Both the position numbers and the translations under genes were made by a program. The notes under the pieces are model-generated. The model was given only the letters and a program-made list of their open reading frames with translations. It was not told the origin of the DNA and made no database searches. Shown one piece after another: positions 53,169-62,059 of a stretch of DNA of 64,000 nucleotides (its first letter is position 1; the number at the start of each line of letters is the position of its first letter). Source of the stretch: Clostridiales bacterium (GTDB lineage: Bacteria > Bacillota > Clostridia > Saccharofermentanales > Saccharofermentanaceae); the NCBI GenBank assembly GCA_017617525.1, contig JAFZWA010000060.1:62001-126000 (forward strand), written 5' to 3'.

Positions 53169-55509
53169 TGATCATCGTTCCCCATTCATTTAATTCCGGG
53201 ATACCCTCGCTTGTCGAACTGATGCGGAAGATGTTGGCAAGGACAAGTCTCGTCTGACCGTAGATGCCCTGTGTGCGTACGGTGATCTTTCCGTCCTGCC
53301 TCAGTGCTTTTACCGAACCGATCGTCTTAAGATCGGCGGAGTAGATATCCGCGCTGACTTCTTCTCCTTCGGGAAGTTCGAAGAGCGTGATGGTCAGGTT
53401 TTCCATGTAGTTATATACAGGTTTTTCGTCAAAAGCACCGGCGACGATGATCGAGCCCGGACGTACCAGGATCGGCATCGTGTCATAGCCATGCTGCTCG
53501 TTTTTCCAGATCGGACCTTCGATGCGCTCTCTTGTGAGGAGGTTGGTCCACGTGCCGGACGGTACGTAATATCTGACGATTCCGTCTTCGGAAGTGATCG
53601 GCGCGATGAGGAGTGACTGGCCCAGCATGTACTGCTGTTCGAGATTGTATGTGTTCTGGTCTTCCGGGAACTCCAGCATCATCGGGCGGGTCATCGGAAT
53701 ACCGATGGAACTCGACTCAACGGCGCTCGAGAAGATGTAAGGCATAAGTCCGAGTTTGAACTTCGAGAACAGAAGTGTCTCGTTCATCGCTTCAGTACCA
53801 TACTGCCACGGTACGCGGAAAGTTCTGACACCGCCGAATACAGCGTTCGGAAGGAACATGGCGGCCTGATGCCAGCGCATGTAAAGATCCGATGTGCTTT
53901 CATCGGTCAGTCCTCCGATGTTTTCGCTCCAGAACGGGAAGCCGGAAAGAGAAAGGGAAAGACCGGAAGAAAGCGCCGTGCGCATGCCTTCGTAAGAAGG
54001 ATCTTCGTTATCGAGAGCCATGAACGGGAACTGGTGAGAACCGATGAAACCGGAGTGACCGAGGATGCACGCGTTGTTTTCACCGTTTCTTCTTCTCAGA
54101 AGATCGTAAACGGCCTCTTCGTAGAGGTAGGAATACAGATTGTGTAAGCTTTCTGCTTCGAACTCATCCTTGTAAGTGATTCCGAATTCGGCTGCCTTCG
54201 CGCCGTAAGCAGGAGATCTGGAAGGTGCGTCACCGCCGTTGTCGAGACGGAAAGCGTCGACGCCCATCTTGATGAGATCGTCGAGGAATTTCTGGTACCA
54301 GGAACGGGCGACGAGGTTTGTGAAGTCCACAAGGCCTGCTCCCGGCGCGACTGCGTCGGACTGGTACATGTCGCCGTTTCCGTAGTTGATATAGTAGTTG
54401 CCGTCGAAGCCTTCCTGGAACATCGGCGATTTCTGCGAGATATAAGGTGTGATCCAGACGCAGACGCGGATGCCGTTTTCATGCAATGTTTTGATCATCT
54501 GCTGCGGGTTCGGGAATCTCGTCTTGTCCCAAAGAAGAGAGGACCACTCAAAGCCCTTCATCCAGTACGGACCGAAGTGGATGACGGAAAGAGGCATGCC
54601 CATGTTCTCGACCTGCTCGACCAGATCCAGGATGGAATCTTCGTCACAGACTTCGTAGAACGGGGCGGAAAGCCAGGAGCCGAAAGACCAGGCCGGCGGG
54701 ATCGCCGGACGTCCGATCATCTCGGAATATGTGTCAAGGACGTGCTTCATGGAAGCGCCGCCGATGATGATATATTCCATGGACTCACCCTGAAGTGAGA
54801 ACTGTGTTCTGGCAACGGGGCCTTCTGCCGAAATGTCTGTTGTTGCGTCGTTGGCGATCTCGAAGGAAACGCACTCGGTGCTGTTAACGAGTACGCCATA
54901 GCCGCGGGAAGAAATGAAGAACGGAACGCACTTCGCCGAGCGGCCGAACTTCATGCCGGCGTCTTCGTTCCAGATGTCGAAAGAACCGCCGTTTCGGATG
55001 ATGCTTCCGGGAGCTTCGCCGAGACCATAGATATATTCACCTTCGCTCAAGGATAACTGTTCGCGGATATAGGTCTTTCCGTCAGGCGCGGTGACGTGTG
55101 CCATGCCGCCGATCTCGGTGGCGGTCAGATAGCGTCCTGCGTAATAGAAAGAGATGCCCCACTGGCCGTTCTTGCTGATGCGGAGCTCGAGAAGGCTCGC
55201 GGTATAGCTGTAGTAATCTTCAGTTTCACTGCTGACGGGCTGGACGATGGTCTTGTTAAGCTCGAGCGCGGCTTTGACGGCGCGGCTGCCTTTGTGGTTC
55301 GTGATCTTCACGGAAAACATGTTGGCGCCGACGGCGTTGATCTTTACGGAGAGAAGTCCGCAGCCGAATGCCGAGAGGGAGTTTTCCTGTTCGCGGTACG
55401 GCGCGAAAAGCGTGATGCCGGAATCGGAATAGTCGATATCCGCGATCTCTTTCGGGATCTGCAGGGTGTAACCTTCTTTTACCATCCAAAGACCATCTGT
55501 GAATTTCAT
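53131..55509 (-). CDS. GH31 glycosidase (alpha-xylosidase/alpha-glucosidase family)
   Basis: 792 residues from the ATG at 55509 (minus), which has AAGGAGA seven bases upstream; an earlier ATG lacks a site. N-terminal beta-sandwich (about 1-240), catalytic barrel with GVDAFRLDNGGDAP near residue 420 (nucleophile Asp) and SGFPFWSENIGGLTDE near 535, then beta domains. No signal peptide. By family it removes alpha-linked xylose or glucose from oligosaccharides. Against YicI the acid/base region (usually W-x-GD) reads MALDNEDPS, so the substrate or acid residue may differ. Confidence 0.88.
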   Translation of the reverse strand: MKFTDGLWMVKEGYTLQIPKEIADIDYSDSGITLFAPYREQENSLSAFGCGLLSVKINAVGANMFSVKITNHKGSRAVKAALELNKTIVQPVSSETEDYYSYTASLLELRISKNGQWGISFYYAGRYLTATEIGGMAHVTAPDGKTYIREQLSLSEGEYIYGLGEAPGSIIRNGGSFDIWNEDAGMKFGRSAKCVPFFISSRGYGVLVNSTECVSFEIANDATTDISAEGPVARTQFSLQGESMEYIIIGGASMKHVLDTYSEMIGRPAIPPAWSFGSWLSAPFYEVCDEDSILDLVEQVENMGMPLSVIHFGPYWMKGFEWSSLLWDKTRFPNPQQMIKTLHENGIRVCVWITPYISQKSPMFQEGFDGNYYINYGNGDMYQSDAVAPGAGLVDFTNLVARSWYQKFLDDLIKMGVDAFRLDNGGDAPSRSPAYGAKAAEFGITYKDEFEAESLHNLYSYLYEEAVYDLLRRRNGENNACILGHSGFIGSHQFPFMALDNEDPSYEGMRTALSSGLSLSLSGFPFWSENIGGLTDESTSDLYMRWHQAAMFLPNAVFGGVRTFRVPWQYGTEAMNETLLFSKFKLGLMPYIFSSAVESSSIGIPMTRPMMLEFPEDQNTYNLEQQYMLGQSLLIAPITSEDGIVRYYVPSGTWTNLLTRERIEGPIWKNEQHGYDTMPILVRPGSIIVAGAFDEKPVYNYMENLTITLFELPEGEEVSADIYSADLKTIGSVKALRQDGKITVRTQGIYGQTRLVLANIFRISSTSEGIPELNEWGTMIIIDGNEIEIGVL

Positions 55510-55720
55510 GTTCTGCTCTCCTTCTTCCATGCCCCAAAACAGTGCTTTTTGCGGAGAAAACGCTTCTCCGACTAAATTATAGCAGTTCAGTTCTTAAGGA
55601 AAGGGACAGAAATCCTACTACTGTGTTTCATTTATGTGAAAGTTAAAGGTTATGTTATACTGATTTACATAGAAAAGAACTCGTCCCGATACTTTTCGGG
55701 CAGAAGGAGCTTGAGCGTCC

Positions 55721-56920
55721 ATGGCTTCGACAAAAGAACTCGCCCGCTACGCGAAAAAGATGAATGACCGCCGACAGGAACTGATGGCGGATGAGGGTGC
55801 GTTCGCGAAACTTGCCGGACATTTGCTCGAAAGCGGCTACAAGCGAGTTTTCCTGATCTGCGGCAAACAGACGCAGAAGCTGAAATTGTTTGATTCCTTC
55901 GTTGAAGAACTGCAAAGTAACGGCGCTCGCTGCTTTGTCTGGGCGCATTCCGGACAGATGGCGAGCCATGCCGCGATCGAGTCCTGCGCTTACCAGTGCC
56001 AGCAGTATAACTGCGAAGTCATCGTTTCTTTCGGAGGCGGTTCCGTGATCGACCTCGGAAAGATGGTGGCCGCGTGGCTGAAAAATACCGACAAATCCCT
56101 CTATCAGATGCGAGGGATCGGTCGCATCAAGAACCCGGGCCTTCCACACTACGCGGTGTCGACGACCTGCAGCGGCGCGGAAAGCTCCGCATACGCTTTT
56201 GTTCTGGCCGACCACCAGATCTTCATGTACTTCAGTGAACACCTGATCCCGACGGCGGTCGTTCTCGACCCGAATCTCGTCTTGCGTCTCCCGATGGAGA
56301 ATATGGCGTCCGCTTCCGTTCTGGCGCTGACGCACGCGATCGAGGCGTTTATCAATCCGGTCTCCGCTGAGTTTCCGGCCGAAAGGGCAAATCTTCTGAT
56401 CGCGATCCCGATCTTTTTCGCGTATATGGAAAAGTCCTATAAGCACGGCTCTGGAAATGACGCCTATCTTCAGATGATGATGGCGCCCTACTATTCCGGT
56501 GTCGCGTCAAGACGACTGGGATACGGCATGACGCACAGCCTGGCTACCTACATTTCCCATAAGTACAAGGTATCCACAGGAAGGGCGTGCGCGATGCTTC
56601 TGCCGGCGATCCTGGAGTATGAATTTAATGAAGTGAAGGCCGATCTTGCCGTACTGGCCAGAACGGCGCATATCTGTTCCGCGCGAGCGACGGAAGAAGA
56701 AGCGGCCCAGGCTTTTATCAACGGATTCCGAAGTATCTGCCGTCGTGTGGATATGCCCGAGGATCTGTCGTTCCTGAAAAGTGAGGATATGAATGATATC
56801 TCCAGGCTGGCGCTTTTCGACGCGGAGACCTGGGACCTGCCGAAAAGGATGAACCAGAAGACTGCTGTCTCCATCTTGAAGAAAGTAAGATACGGAGAGC
56901 AAAGCACAAATGGAACCTGA
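55721..56920 (+). CDS. Iron-containing alcohol dehydrogenase family protein, metal site altered
   Basis: 399 residues. The nucleotide-binding site is intact (SFGGGSVIDLGKMVA) as are ILDP-like VVLDPNLVLRLP and the helix around THAIEAF. The metal ligands of Fe-ADHs are D, H, H, H: here the Asp before ALTHA is Leu, the first His is kept (LTHAIE), GMTHSLA keeps one His, and the final PHG-type His is Thr (STGRA). Two of four ligands are lost, so normal alcohol dehydrogenase activity is doubtful. The next gene begins 11 bases inside its end. Confidence 0.8.
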   Translation: MASTKELARYAKKMNDRRQELMADEGAFAKLAGHLLESGYKRVFLICGKQTQKLKLFDSFVEELQSNGARCFVWAHSGQMASHAAIESCAYQCQQYNCEVIVSFGGGSVIDLGKMVAAWLKNTDKSLYQMRGIGRIKNPGLPHYAVSTTCSGAESSAYAFVLADHQIFMYFSEHLIPTAVVLDPNLVLRLPMENMASASVLALTHAIEAFINPVSAEFPAERANLLIAIPIFFAYMEKSYKHGSGNDAYLQMMMAPYYSGVASRRLGYGMTHSLATYISHKYKVSTGRACAMLLPAILEYEFNEVKADLAVLARTAHICSARATEEEAAQAFINGFRSICRRVDMPEDLSFLKSEDMNDISRLALFDAETWDLPKRMNQKTAVSILKKVRYGEQSTNGT

Positions 56921-58271
56921 GAAGCGAAAAGTAACGTATACTCTTCCTTTGCCGGTCACCCGGCTTCTTTCGCGGCTTCGCGAGAACGGCTTTGAAGCCT
57001 ATGTGATCGGCGGTGCCGTTCGTGACATCCTTCTCGGAAAAACTCCCGGAGACTACGACGTCGCGACTTCCGCGGAACCTTCTGAAGTGATCTCCGTATT
57101 CGGCGAAAAGTTTAGTCACCCGACAGGAATCTCGCATGGCACCGTGACTGTCGTTTCGGACGGCATGCCCATCGAAGTGACGACTTTCCGCGTGGACGGA
57201 GATTATGTAGATTCCAGGCATCCGGAAGAAGTCCGTTTTACCAGATCTTTGCAGGAAGACGTACGCCGCCGAGACTTTACCGTGAATGCTTTAGCTCTTG
57301 GCGAAGACGGCATGGTCATCGACTATTTCGGAGGAATGAAAGATCTGGAGGCCGGAGTTCTTCGAACCGTCGGCGATCCGAAGGAGCGCTTTGAGGAAGA
57401 CGCGCTTCGCATCCTCAGGGCACTGCGCTTTTCTTCCGAATATGGCTTTTCCATCGAGAAAAGCACTTCCGACGAGATCTTCCGTCAGAAGGATTCCCTT
57501 TTACACCTTTCTGTAGAAAGGATCTGGAAAGAGTTCTCCCGACTGATCTGCGGCTCTTTCTGTGCGCCGATCCTTCGAAAATACTTTGACGTTTTCTCCG
57601 TGATCATCCCGGAGATCGCTCCGATGCAGGGATTTGAACAGAATAATCCGCACCACATCTTTGACGTGTGGGAGCATACTCTCGCGGCGATGATGGTCGT
57701 TCCACCGACGGTGGTCCTTCGTGCCGCGATCCTTTTTCATGATATCGGAAAGCCTTCCTGCTACGAGCTCGGAGAGGACGGCATCGGACATTTCCGCGGA
57801 CATCCGAAGGTCAGCGCGGTGATGACGGAAGAGATCCTACAGCGTTTCAAGGTCGACACGGACACGAAAGAAACCGTCGTCCTTCTTGTTAAGACGCACG
57901 ATGTTCCGCTGGAACCGAATCTGAAGAGCGTCAGAAGAAGACTTGCCCAGTACGGAGAAGAGAAAGTGCGGCTGCTTTTGGAAGTGAAACGCGCTGATAT
58001 CTCCGCCCACTCCATGAAAAGTGCCTACCGCCTTCCGGAACTGGACCGTTTTGAAACGATGCTGGATCAGGCGATCAAGGATCAGCTCTGCTTTTCCTAT
58101 GCCTCGATGGCGATCGACGGAAAAGATCTCATTGAGATGGGGATCCCGGCGGGAACCCGCCTGGGTGCGATCAAAAAACAGCTTTTAAACGAGATCATAG
58201 ACGGAGTGCTTCCAAACGAGAAAACCGCCTTGCTGCAACGTGCACAGGCGATCTGGGAGAGTATCCGATAA
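56910..58271 (+). CDS. cca: CCA tRNA nucleotidyltransferase with HD domain
   Basis: 453 residues. Class II nucleotidyltransferase motif GGAVRDILLGKTPGDYDVAT (residues about 27-46), RRRDFTVNAL, and neck/body regions EDALRILRALRF. An HD domain follows with FDVWEHTLAAM and ILFHDIGKP (about 245-280). It adds or repairs the 3' CCA of tRNAs. The tRNA-Ala here encodes CCA, so at least repair is expected. Overlaps the Fe-ADH gene by 11 bases; likely co-transcribed. Confidence 0.92.
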   Translation: MEPEKRKVTYTLPLPVTRLLSRLRENGFEAYVIGGAVRDILLGKTPGDYDVATSAEPSEVISVFGEKFSHPTGISHGTVTVVSDGMPIEVTTFRVDGDYVDSRHPEEVRFTRSLQEDVRRRDFTVNALALGEDGMVIDYFGGMKDLEAGVLRTVGDPKERFEEDALRILRALRFSSEYGFSIEKSTSDEIFRQKDSLLHLSVERIWKEFSRLICGSFCAPILRKYFDVFSVIIPEIAPMQGFEQNNPHHIFDVWEHTLAAMMVVPPTVVLRAAILFHDIGKPSCYELGEDGIGHFRGHPKVSAVMTEEILQRFKVDTDTKETVVLLVKTHDVPLEPNLKSVRRRLAQYGEEKVRLLLEVKRADISAHSMKSAYRLPELDRFETMLDQAIKDQLCFSYASMAIDGKDLIEMGIPAGTRLGAIKKQLLNEIIDGVLPNEKTALLQRAQAIWESIR

Positions 58272-58742
58272 GTCCTTTCCGGTGATTATGTACGCCATTT
58301 CACATTTTGACACATTCTGATATACAAGTGCACAGACGAGGCGCATGTTTGACTGGCTCTAGACGTACAATATGCACAATTTCTTCCGCTGGTTTAAGAA
58401 TTTGCAATAAAAAGGATACAAAATGTGGCAGAATTGTGACAAAATCTGCTAGAATTTGAACTTCTCTCGTTGATAAAATAGAACCATAAAACACAAGACA
58501 ACTTGGCAAAGTCATTAAGGAATCTGAATTTGAAAGCTAACTTTGACAGATCGTTGACATTCGAGAACTGACATCACGGCGTATCACAAAAACAATACGG
58601 GCCGTTCCTTCGGGAGCGGCCTTTTGCGTGATTTACAATTTTGAAATAATAGCGTGCGTTTTTTGCCATATAGGGCTAATATAATTATTATCGATAGTTG
58701 TTTAGTGTTTGGGGAAGCAACGGATTTTCGGGGGAGAGACGA
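58272..58742 (+). promoter_or_regulatory. 471-base gap with a terminator and a possible small RNA
   Basis: The main element is an intrinsic terminator, ggccgttcc-ttc-gggagcggcc then TTTT (58600-58625). It is 330 bases after cca and ends something shorter, so a small RNA starting near 58460 is possible (TAGAAT at about 58452 could be its -10), as could be a late cca terminator. TATAAT-like sequences at 58677-58690 probably serve the CAP gene. No coding frame recognised. Confidence 0.45.
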
Positions 58743-59711
58743 ATGAAGCTGCAACACTTTGCCAAGGTGATATCGAAAAATATTACTGTCCTTTCGATTG
58801 CGTCAGCGTTTGCGCTGGGCGCTTTTGGCATGTCTGACCTCAGAGAAGAACTCCTCGACACTTCCAAATGGTTCAAGCCCCAGCCGGAAACGGAACAGAC
58901 GAAATTCGAAAACATCGCCGAGAACGCAGATGCCAATCCGTTTGAAAAGGACAGCAGCGGGCTTCCCGTCGACCGTGATGAGAGCGCCAAAGAGAGTTCC
59001 TCGGAATCGACCACTGAACTTACCACAACGACAACAACTGAAGCGACCACGACCGAGACAAGCGATCCTTCTGAGGACAGTTCCCTGACTTCCGACACGG
59101 AAGAACCGGAAGCTACTGCTTCGGCGACCAAAGATCCTTCTGATGTCGATCCTTCCGACGAAACTCCCGAGACGACAAAGAAAAAGAAAGAGACCAAGGA
59201 ATCCAAGAAGGAAACAACTGAGGCTCCGAAAGATACTACGACAAATGCACCGACCGACACAACGGCCGCTCCTACTGAGACAACAGCCGCACCGACTGAA
59301 ACGACAGCTGCTCCGACAAAGCCGGCTGCGATGGGCGACACCAGCGGTTCCTATAACGACGGCATGGCTTCCGAAGTTCTGACGCTTGTAAACAACGAGC
59401 GCGCGGCAAACGGTCTGGCTCCGCTTTCCTGGAGCAATTCCCTGGCGAAGGCTGCAAAGACAAGAGCGACGGAGATCGTAGTGACCTGGTCGCATAGCCG
59501 CCCGGACGGAAGCGAGTGGTACACGGTAAGTGACGTCACCTATGGTGAAAACCTTGCGAAAGGTCAGTCTTCCGCGTCTTCTGCAATGACCGCCTGGATG
59601 AATTCGGCAGATCACAGGAATAACATCTTGATGGCTGACTATAAGACGCTTGGAGTTGCCTGCTACGCTTGCAACGGAAAGTATTACTGGGTGCAGGAGT
59701 TTGGATACTAA
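58743..59711 (+). CDS. Secreted CAP-domain protein with Thr-rich linker
   Basis: 322 residues from ATG 58743, after GGGGGAGA. An N-terminal hydrophobic segment (about 12-30) acts as signal or anchor. Residues about 80-200 are Thr/Glu/Ser/Pro-rich with TTTTTT and APTETTA repeats. The CAP domain (about 205-322) has VLTLVNNERAANGLAPLSW, TWSHSRPDG, GENLAKG, WMNSADHRNNILMADYKTLG. Same domain as 26796-27623 but with a different linker and no lipobox. Confidence 0.88.
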   Translation: MKLQHFAKVISKNITVLSIASAFALGAFGMSDLREELLDTSKWFKPQPETEQTKFENIAENADANPFEKDSSGLPVDRDESAKESSSESTTELTTTTTTEATTTETSDPSEDSSLTSDTEEPEATASATKDPSDVDPSDETPETTKKKKETKESKKETTEAPKDTTTNAPTDTTAAPTETTAAPTETTAAPTKPAAMGDTSGSYNDGMASEVLTLVNNERAANGLAPLSWSNSLAKAAKTRATEIVVTWSHSRPDGSEWYTVSDVTYGENLAKGQSSASSAMTAWMNSADHRNNILMADYKTLGVACYACNGKYYWVQEFGY

Positions 59712-60150
59712 TAAACAGAAGACTCCGCTGATATTTCGAAATTACGTACGGTGGCCACTCATGATCCTCATGGTGGCGACCGTCTTTTTGGGTCTCCTAT
59801 ATATTTACATTATCGATCCTGTTGAGATCTCGGGCGCAACGCCCTCTTGCTTTATCCACTCGCAATTTGGTGTCTATTGTCCGGGATGTGGAAATACCAG
59901 GGCTCTTCACGCGCTTACCCACGGACACATCCTCGATATGTTCAGCTATAATCTTCTGTTTCCGTTTGCGGTCATTATTCTGGCATGGTTTTTTTTCGTC
60001 GGATTCAGTACACTACTATTTAAAAAGAGAGTTATGTGGATCCCGAGCCGGATCCCGACGGCCGGAGTGATCGGCATCGTAGCCGTGGTAGTGCTTTTCA
60101 CGGTGCTTCGAAATATTCCGGCATGGCCATTTACGATCCTGGCCCCTTGA
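59701..60150 (+). CDS. DUF2752 membrane protein
   Basis: About 149 residues if started at the TTG at 59701; an ATG at 59761 (129 residues) and an earlier TTG at 59650 are alternatives, none with a decisive ribosome site. Three membrane segments. Before the second one lies CPGCGNTRALHALTHG, the DUF2752 signature. Function of this family is unknown. Its start overlaps the end of the CAP gene, so translation may be coupled, and it is 16 bases before the first zinc-ribbon gene. Confidence 0.75.
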   Translation: MDTNKQKTPLIFRNYVRWPLMILMVATVFLGLLYIYIIDPVEISGATPSCFIHSQFGVYCPGCGNTRALHALTHGHILDMFSYNLLFPFAVIILAWFFFVGFSTLLFKKRVMWIPSRIPTAGVIGIVAVVVLFTVLRNIPAWPFTILAP

Positions 60151-60166
60151 AAGGAGAAAGAGAAAA

Positions 60167-60649
60167 ATGTCCAAATGCATTTTTTGCGGAAACGAAACAG
60201 GCGGAACCGAGTTCTGCCAGAGCTGTGGCGCGAAAGTCGAAGGCGCGCTGATCGCTCAGGAAGCACCTGTTGAGGAACAGGTGGAGACGCCTGAGGTGAT
60301 CACCCCCGAGCGGATGGACCCGCAGGACACACCCGGGAACTTCTACAAACCTCAGGCGGCGACAGGTATTCTGGCCGCGAACATCGTCGTTCTCGTTCTG
60401 GCAGTCGCTTTGTGTGTGCATACGATCGGTATCACGATCCTTGCCATGATCTTTTCGATCATCGGTATCATAAATGCTTCTAAAGTAAAAAGTGCGCAGA
60501 GCGAATTTGAGGCGCAGCACAGAAAAAGCACCGCGACCGTTATGTTTATTCTGGGACTTGTCGCTCTTTTTATCGGGTTTGCGGTGTATCTGATCCTGAG
60601 TCTGCTTCGTGTCGTCACGAAAAACATTTTCGGCTTCTTCAGCTTTTGA
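60167..60649 (+). CDS. Zinc-ribbon membrane protein, paralogue 1
   Basis: 160 residues. Zinc ribbon CIFCGNETGGTEFCQSCG (residues 4-21), a Pro/Glu-rich linker (about 28-65) and two membrane segments (about 68-100 and 125-150) with a Ser/Lys loop between them, resembling DUF4190-type proteins. First of three related genes in a row. AAGGAGA precedes the ATG. Possible roles in sensing or surface assembly are unproven. Confidence 0.8.
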   Translation: MSKCIFCGNETGGTEFCQSCGAKVEGALIAQEAPVEEQVETPEVITPERMDPQDTPGNFYKPQAATGILAANIVVLVLAVALCVHTIGITILAMIFSIIGIINASKVKSAQSEFEAQHRKSTATVMFILGLVALFIGFAVYLILSLLRVVTKNIFGFFSF

Positions 60650-60675
60650 CCGTGACCTGGCGGTTAGGATATAAT
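60646..60675 (+). promoter_or_regulatory. Promoter of zinc-ribbon paralogue 2
   Basis: TTGACC (60646-60651), an 18-bp spacer, TATAAT (60670-60675); start codon 41 bases on with AGGAGG in between. Confidence 0.6.
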
Positions 60676-60715
60676 ACTATTTTAGATAATGAAAGCAAAC
60701 AGGAGGTAATTTACT

Positions 60716-61282
60716 ATGCCAGCTTGTAGATATTGTGGTCAGGAAACGGGCGGATCCGCTTTCTGCCAGAACTGTGGAGCAAAGGTTGAGGAACAGCAGC
60801 CGATTCCATCTCCGATCCCGCAGATCGGACCGAATACGATTCCTACTGAACCGATCCAGCCTTTCCCGACGCAGGATGCACCTTACACGATCCCGACGAT
60901 GCCGAATTTCTATACACCGGGTGGAGCCGGCGGACTTCTCGCAGGAAACATCATCACACTTATCCTCGGTGTAATTACATGCTGCTTCTTAGCACCGATC
61001 ATCTCGATCATCGTTTCGATCATCGGTATCGTGTTCGCTTCCAGAGTTAAGAACAGCACAAACGCGTCTGAAGAAAGAACAAATCGTACGATCGCTCTTG
61101 TCATGATGCTGATCGCTATCGCGTTTATCATCCTCGGCGGCGTCCTCTTCGTAGCCAGCGTATACTCGCAGTATGGCGGATTCGAAGGATTCTGGGATTA
61201 CGTCAGTGAGAAGGTCGAAGAAGCTGAAGAGTCCAGAAAATCCAAGATCCTTTTCTCTGCTTTGAAGGCAAGATTCTTCTGA
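60716..61282 (+). CDS. Zinc-ribbon membrane protein, paralogue 2
   Basis: 188 residues. CRYCGQETGGSAFCQNCG (residues 4-21) is close to paralogue 1. A Pro/Ile/Gln-rich linker of about 45 residues (IPSPIPQIG) then two membrane segments (about 78-110 and 130-155) and a charged C-terminal helix (KVEEAEESRKSK). Own promoter. Confidence 0.8.
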   Translation: MPACRYCGQETGGSAFCQNCGAKVEEQQPIPSPIPQIGPNTIPTEPIQPFPTQDAPYTIPTMPNFYTPGGAGGLLAGNIITLILGVITCCFLAPIISIIVSIIGIVFASRVKNSTNASEERTNRTIALVMMLIAIAFIILGGVLFVASVYSQYGGFEGFWDYVSEKVEEAEESRKSKILFSALKARFF

Positions 61283-61302
61283 TCTTAAAGTGAGGTCGAC
61301 TG

Positions 61303-61869
61303 ATGCGTTGCAGTAACTGCCAAAAAGAACTTGCGGAGAATGCCTACTTCTGCCCTGACTGCGGAATGAAGGTAGATCGGAATGAATCAGCGGAGCAGAT
61401 GCCGGATCCGACGGTGCCTGTTTCTCCGTCGGTTCCTTCTGAACCCGAGTCTTCGTTTGTTCCTGCGTCTTTTGACGCGGCAAGACCGGATATGGCAACT
61501 ATGTTTGCTCTTCCGACACCGCTGCCGGATCCTTCTTTGTACCCGCCGATCCCGCCGCTTCAGGTCTATGATGAGAGTGATTACTATCACATCGACGCGA
61601 CGGAAAAACCGGACTTCGAAGCGATGCGCGGTATATCCATTGTTTTGATCGTTATGTCGGCGCTTTCTTTCATCGGGATCATTTTCCCGATGCCGCTCGC
61701 GATCATCAGTCTGGTGAAAGCTTGTAATGGTACCGAAGAACGCAATCCGAGGATCGCGAAGCAGAGTCATAATGTCTGCAGGACACTGGTCATCATTTCG
61801 GCCATTGCCGTGACGATCATCTGGATCGCAATATCCGTTTACTTTTCCTTAAGAGAAAAGTCGGCCTGA
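61303..61869 (+). CDS. Zinc-ribbon membrane protein, paralogue 3
   Basis: 188 residues. Zinc ribbon CSNCQKELAENAYFCPDCG, a long Pro/Ser linker (about 28-105) and two membrane segments (about 112-140 and 158-180). More diverged than the first two. It begins 20 bases after paralogue 2, so the two are probably co-transcribed. Confidence 0.78.
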   Translation: MRCSNCQKELAENAYFCPDCGMKVDRNESAEQMPDPTVPVSPSVPSEPESSFVPASFDAARPDMATMFALPTPLPDPSLYPPIPPLQVYDESDYYHIDATEKPDFEAMRGISIVLIVMSALSFIGIIFPMPLAIISLVKACNGTEERNPRIAKQSHNVCRTLVIISAIAVTIIWIAISVYFSLREKSA

Positions 61870-61914
61870 TCTTTGAGTCGTTAAGCACAAGAAAAGAACA
61901 TATTAATCGCACCA

Positions 61915-61952
61915 AAACAACAGGGTCAAAGCGACTCTGTTGTTTGCTTTTT
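61915..61952 (+). terminator. Intrinsic terminator after the zinc-ribbon cluster
   Basis: aaacaacag / ctgttgttt with a 13-base loop and GCTTTTT. Confidence 0.8.
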
Positions 61953-62059
61953 ATGAAAAATCTTTGTCAATTTATTGTGAAATTCGCCAAGAACGAATGA
62001 AAAATCTCTAAAATCGTTGTATAATTGTTTTTACAATTCATGCAATGAGGAGAATAGCG

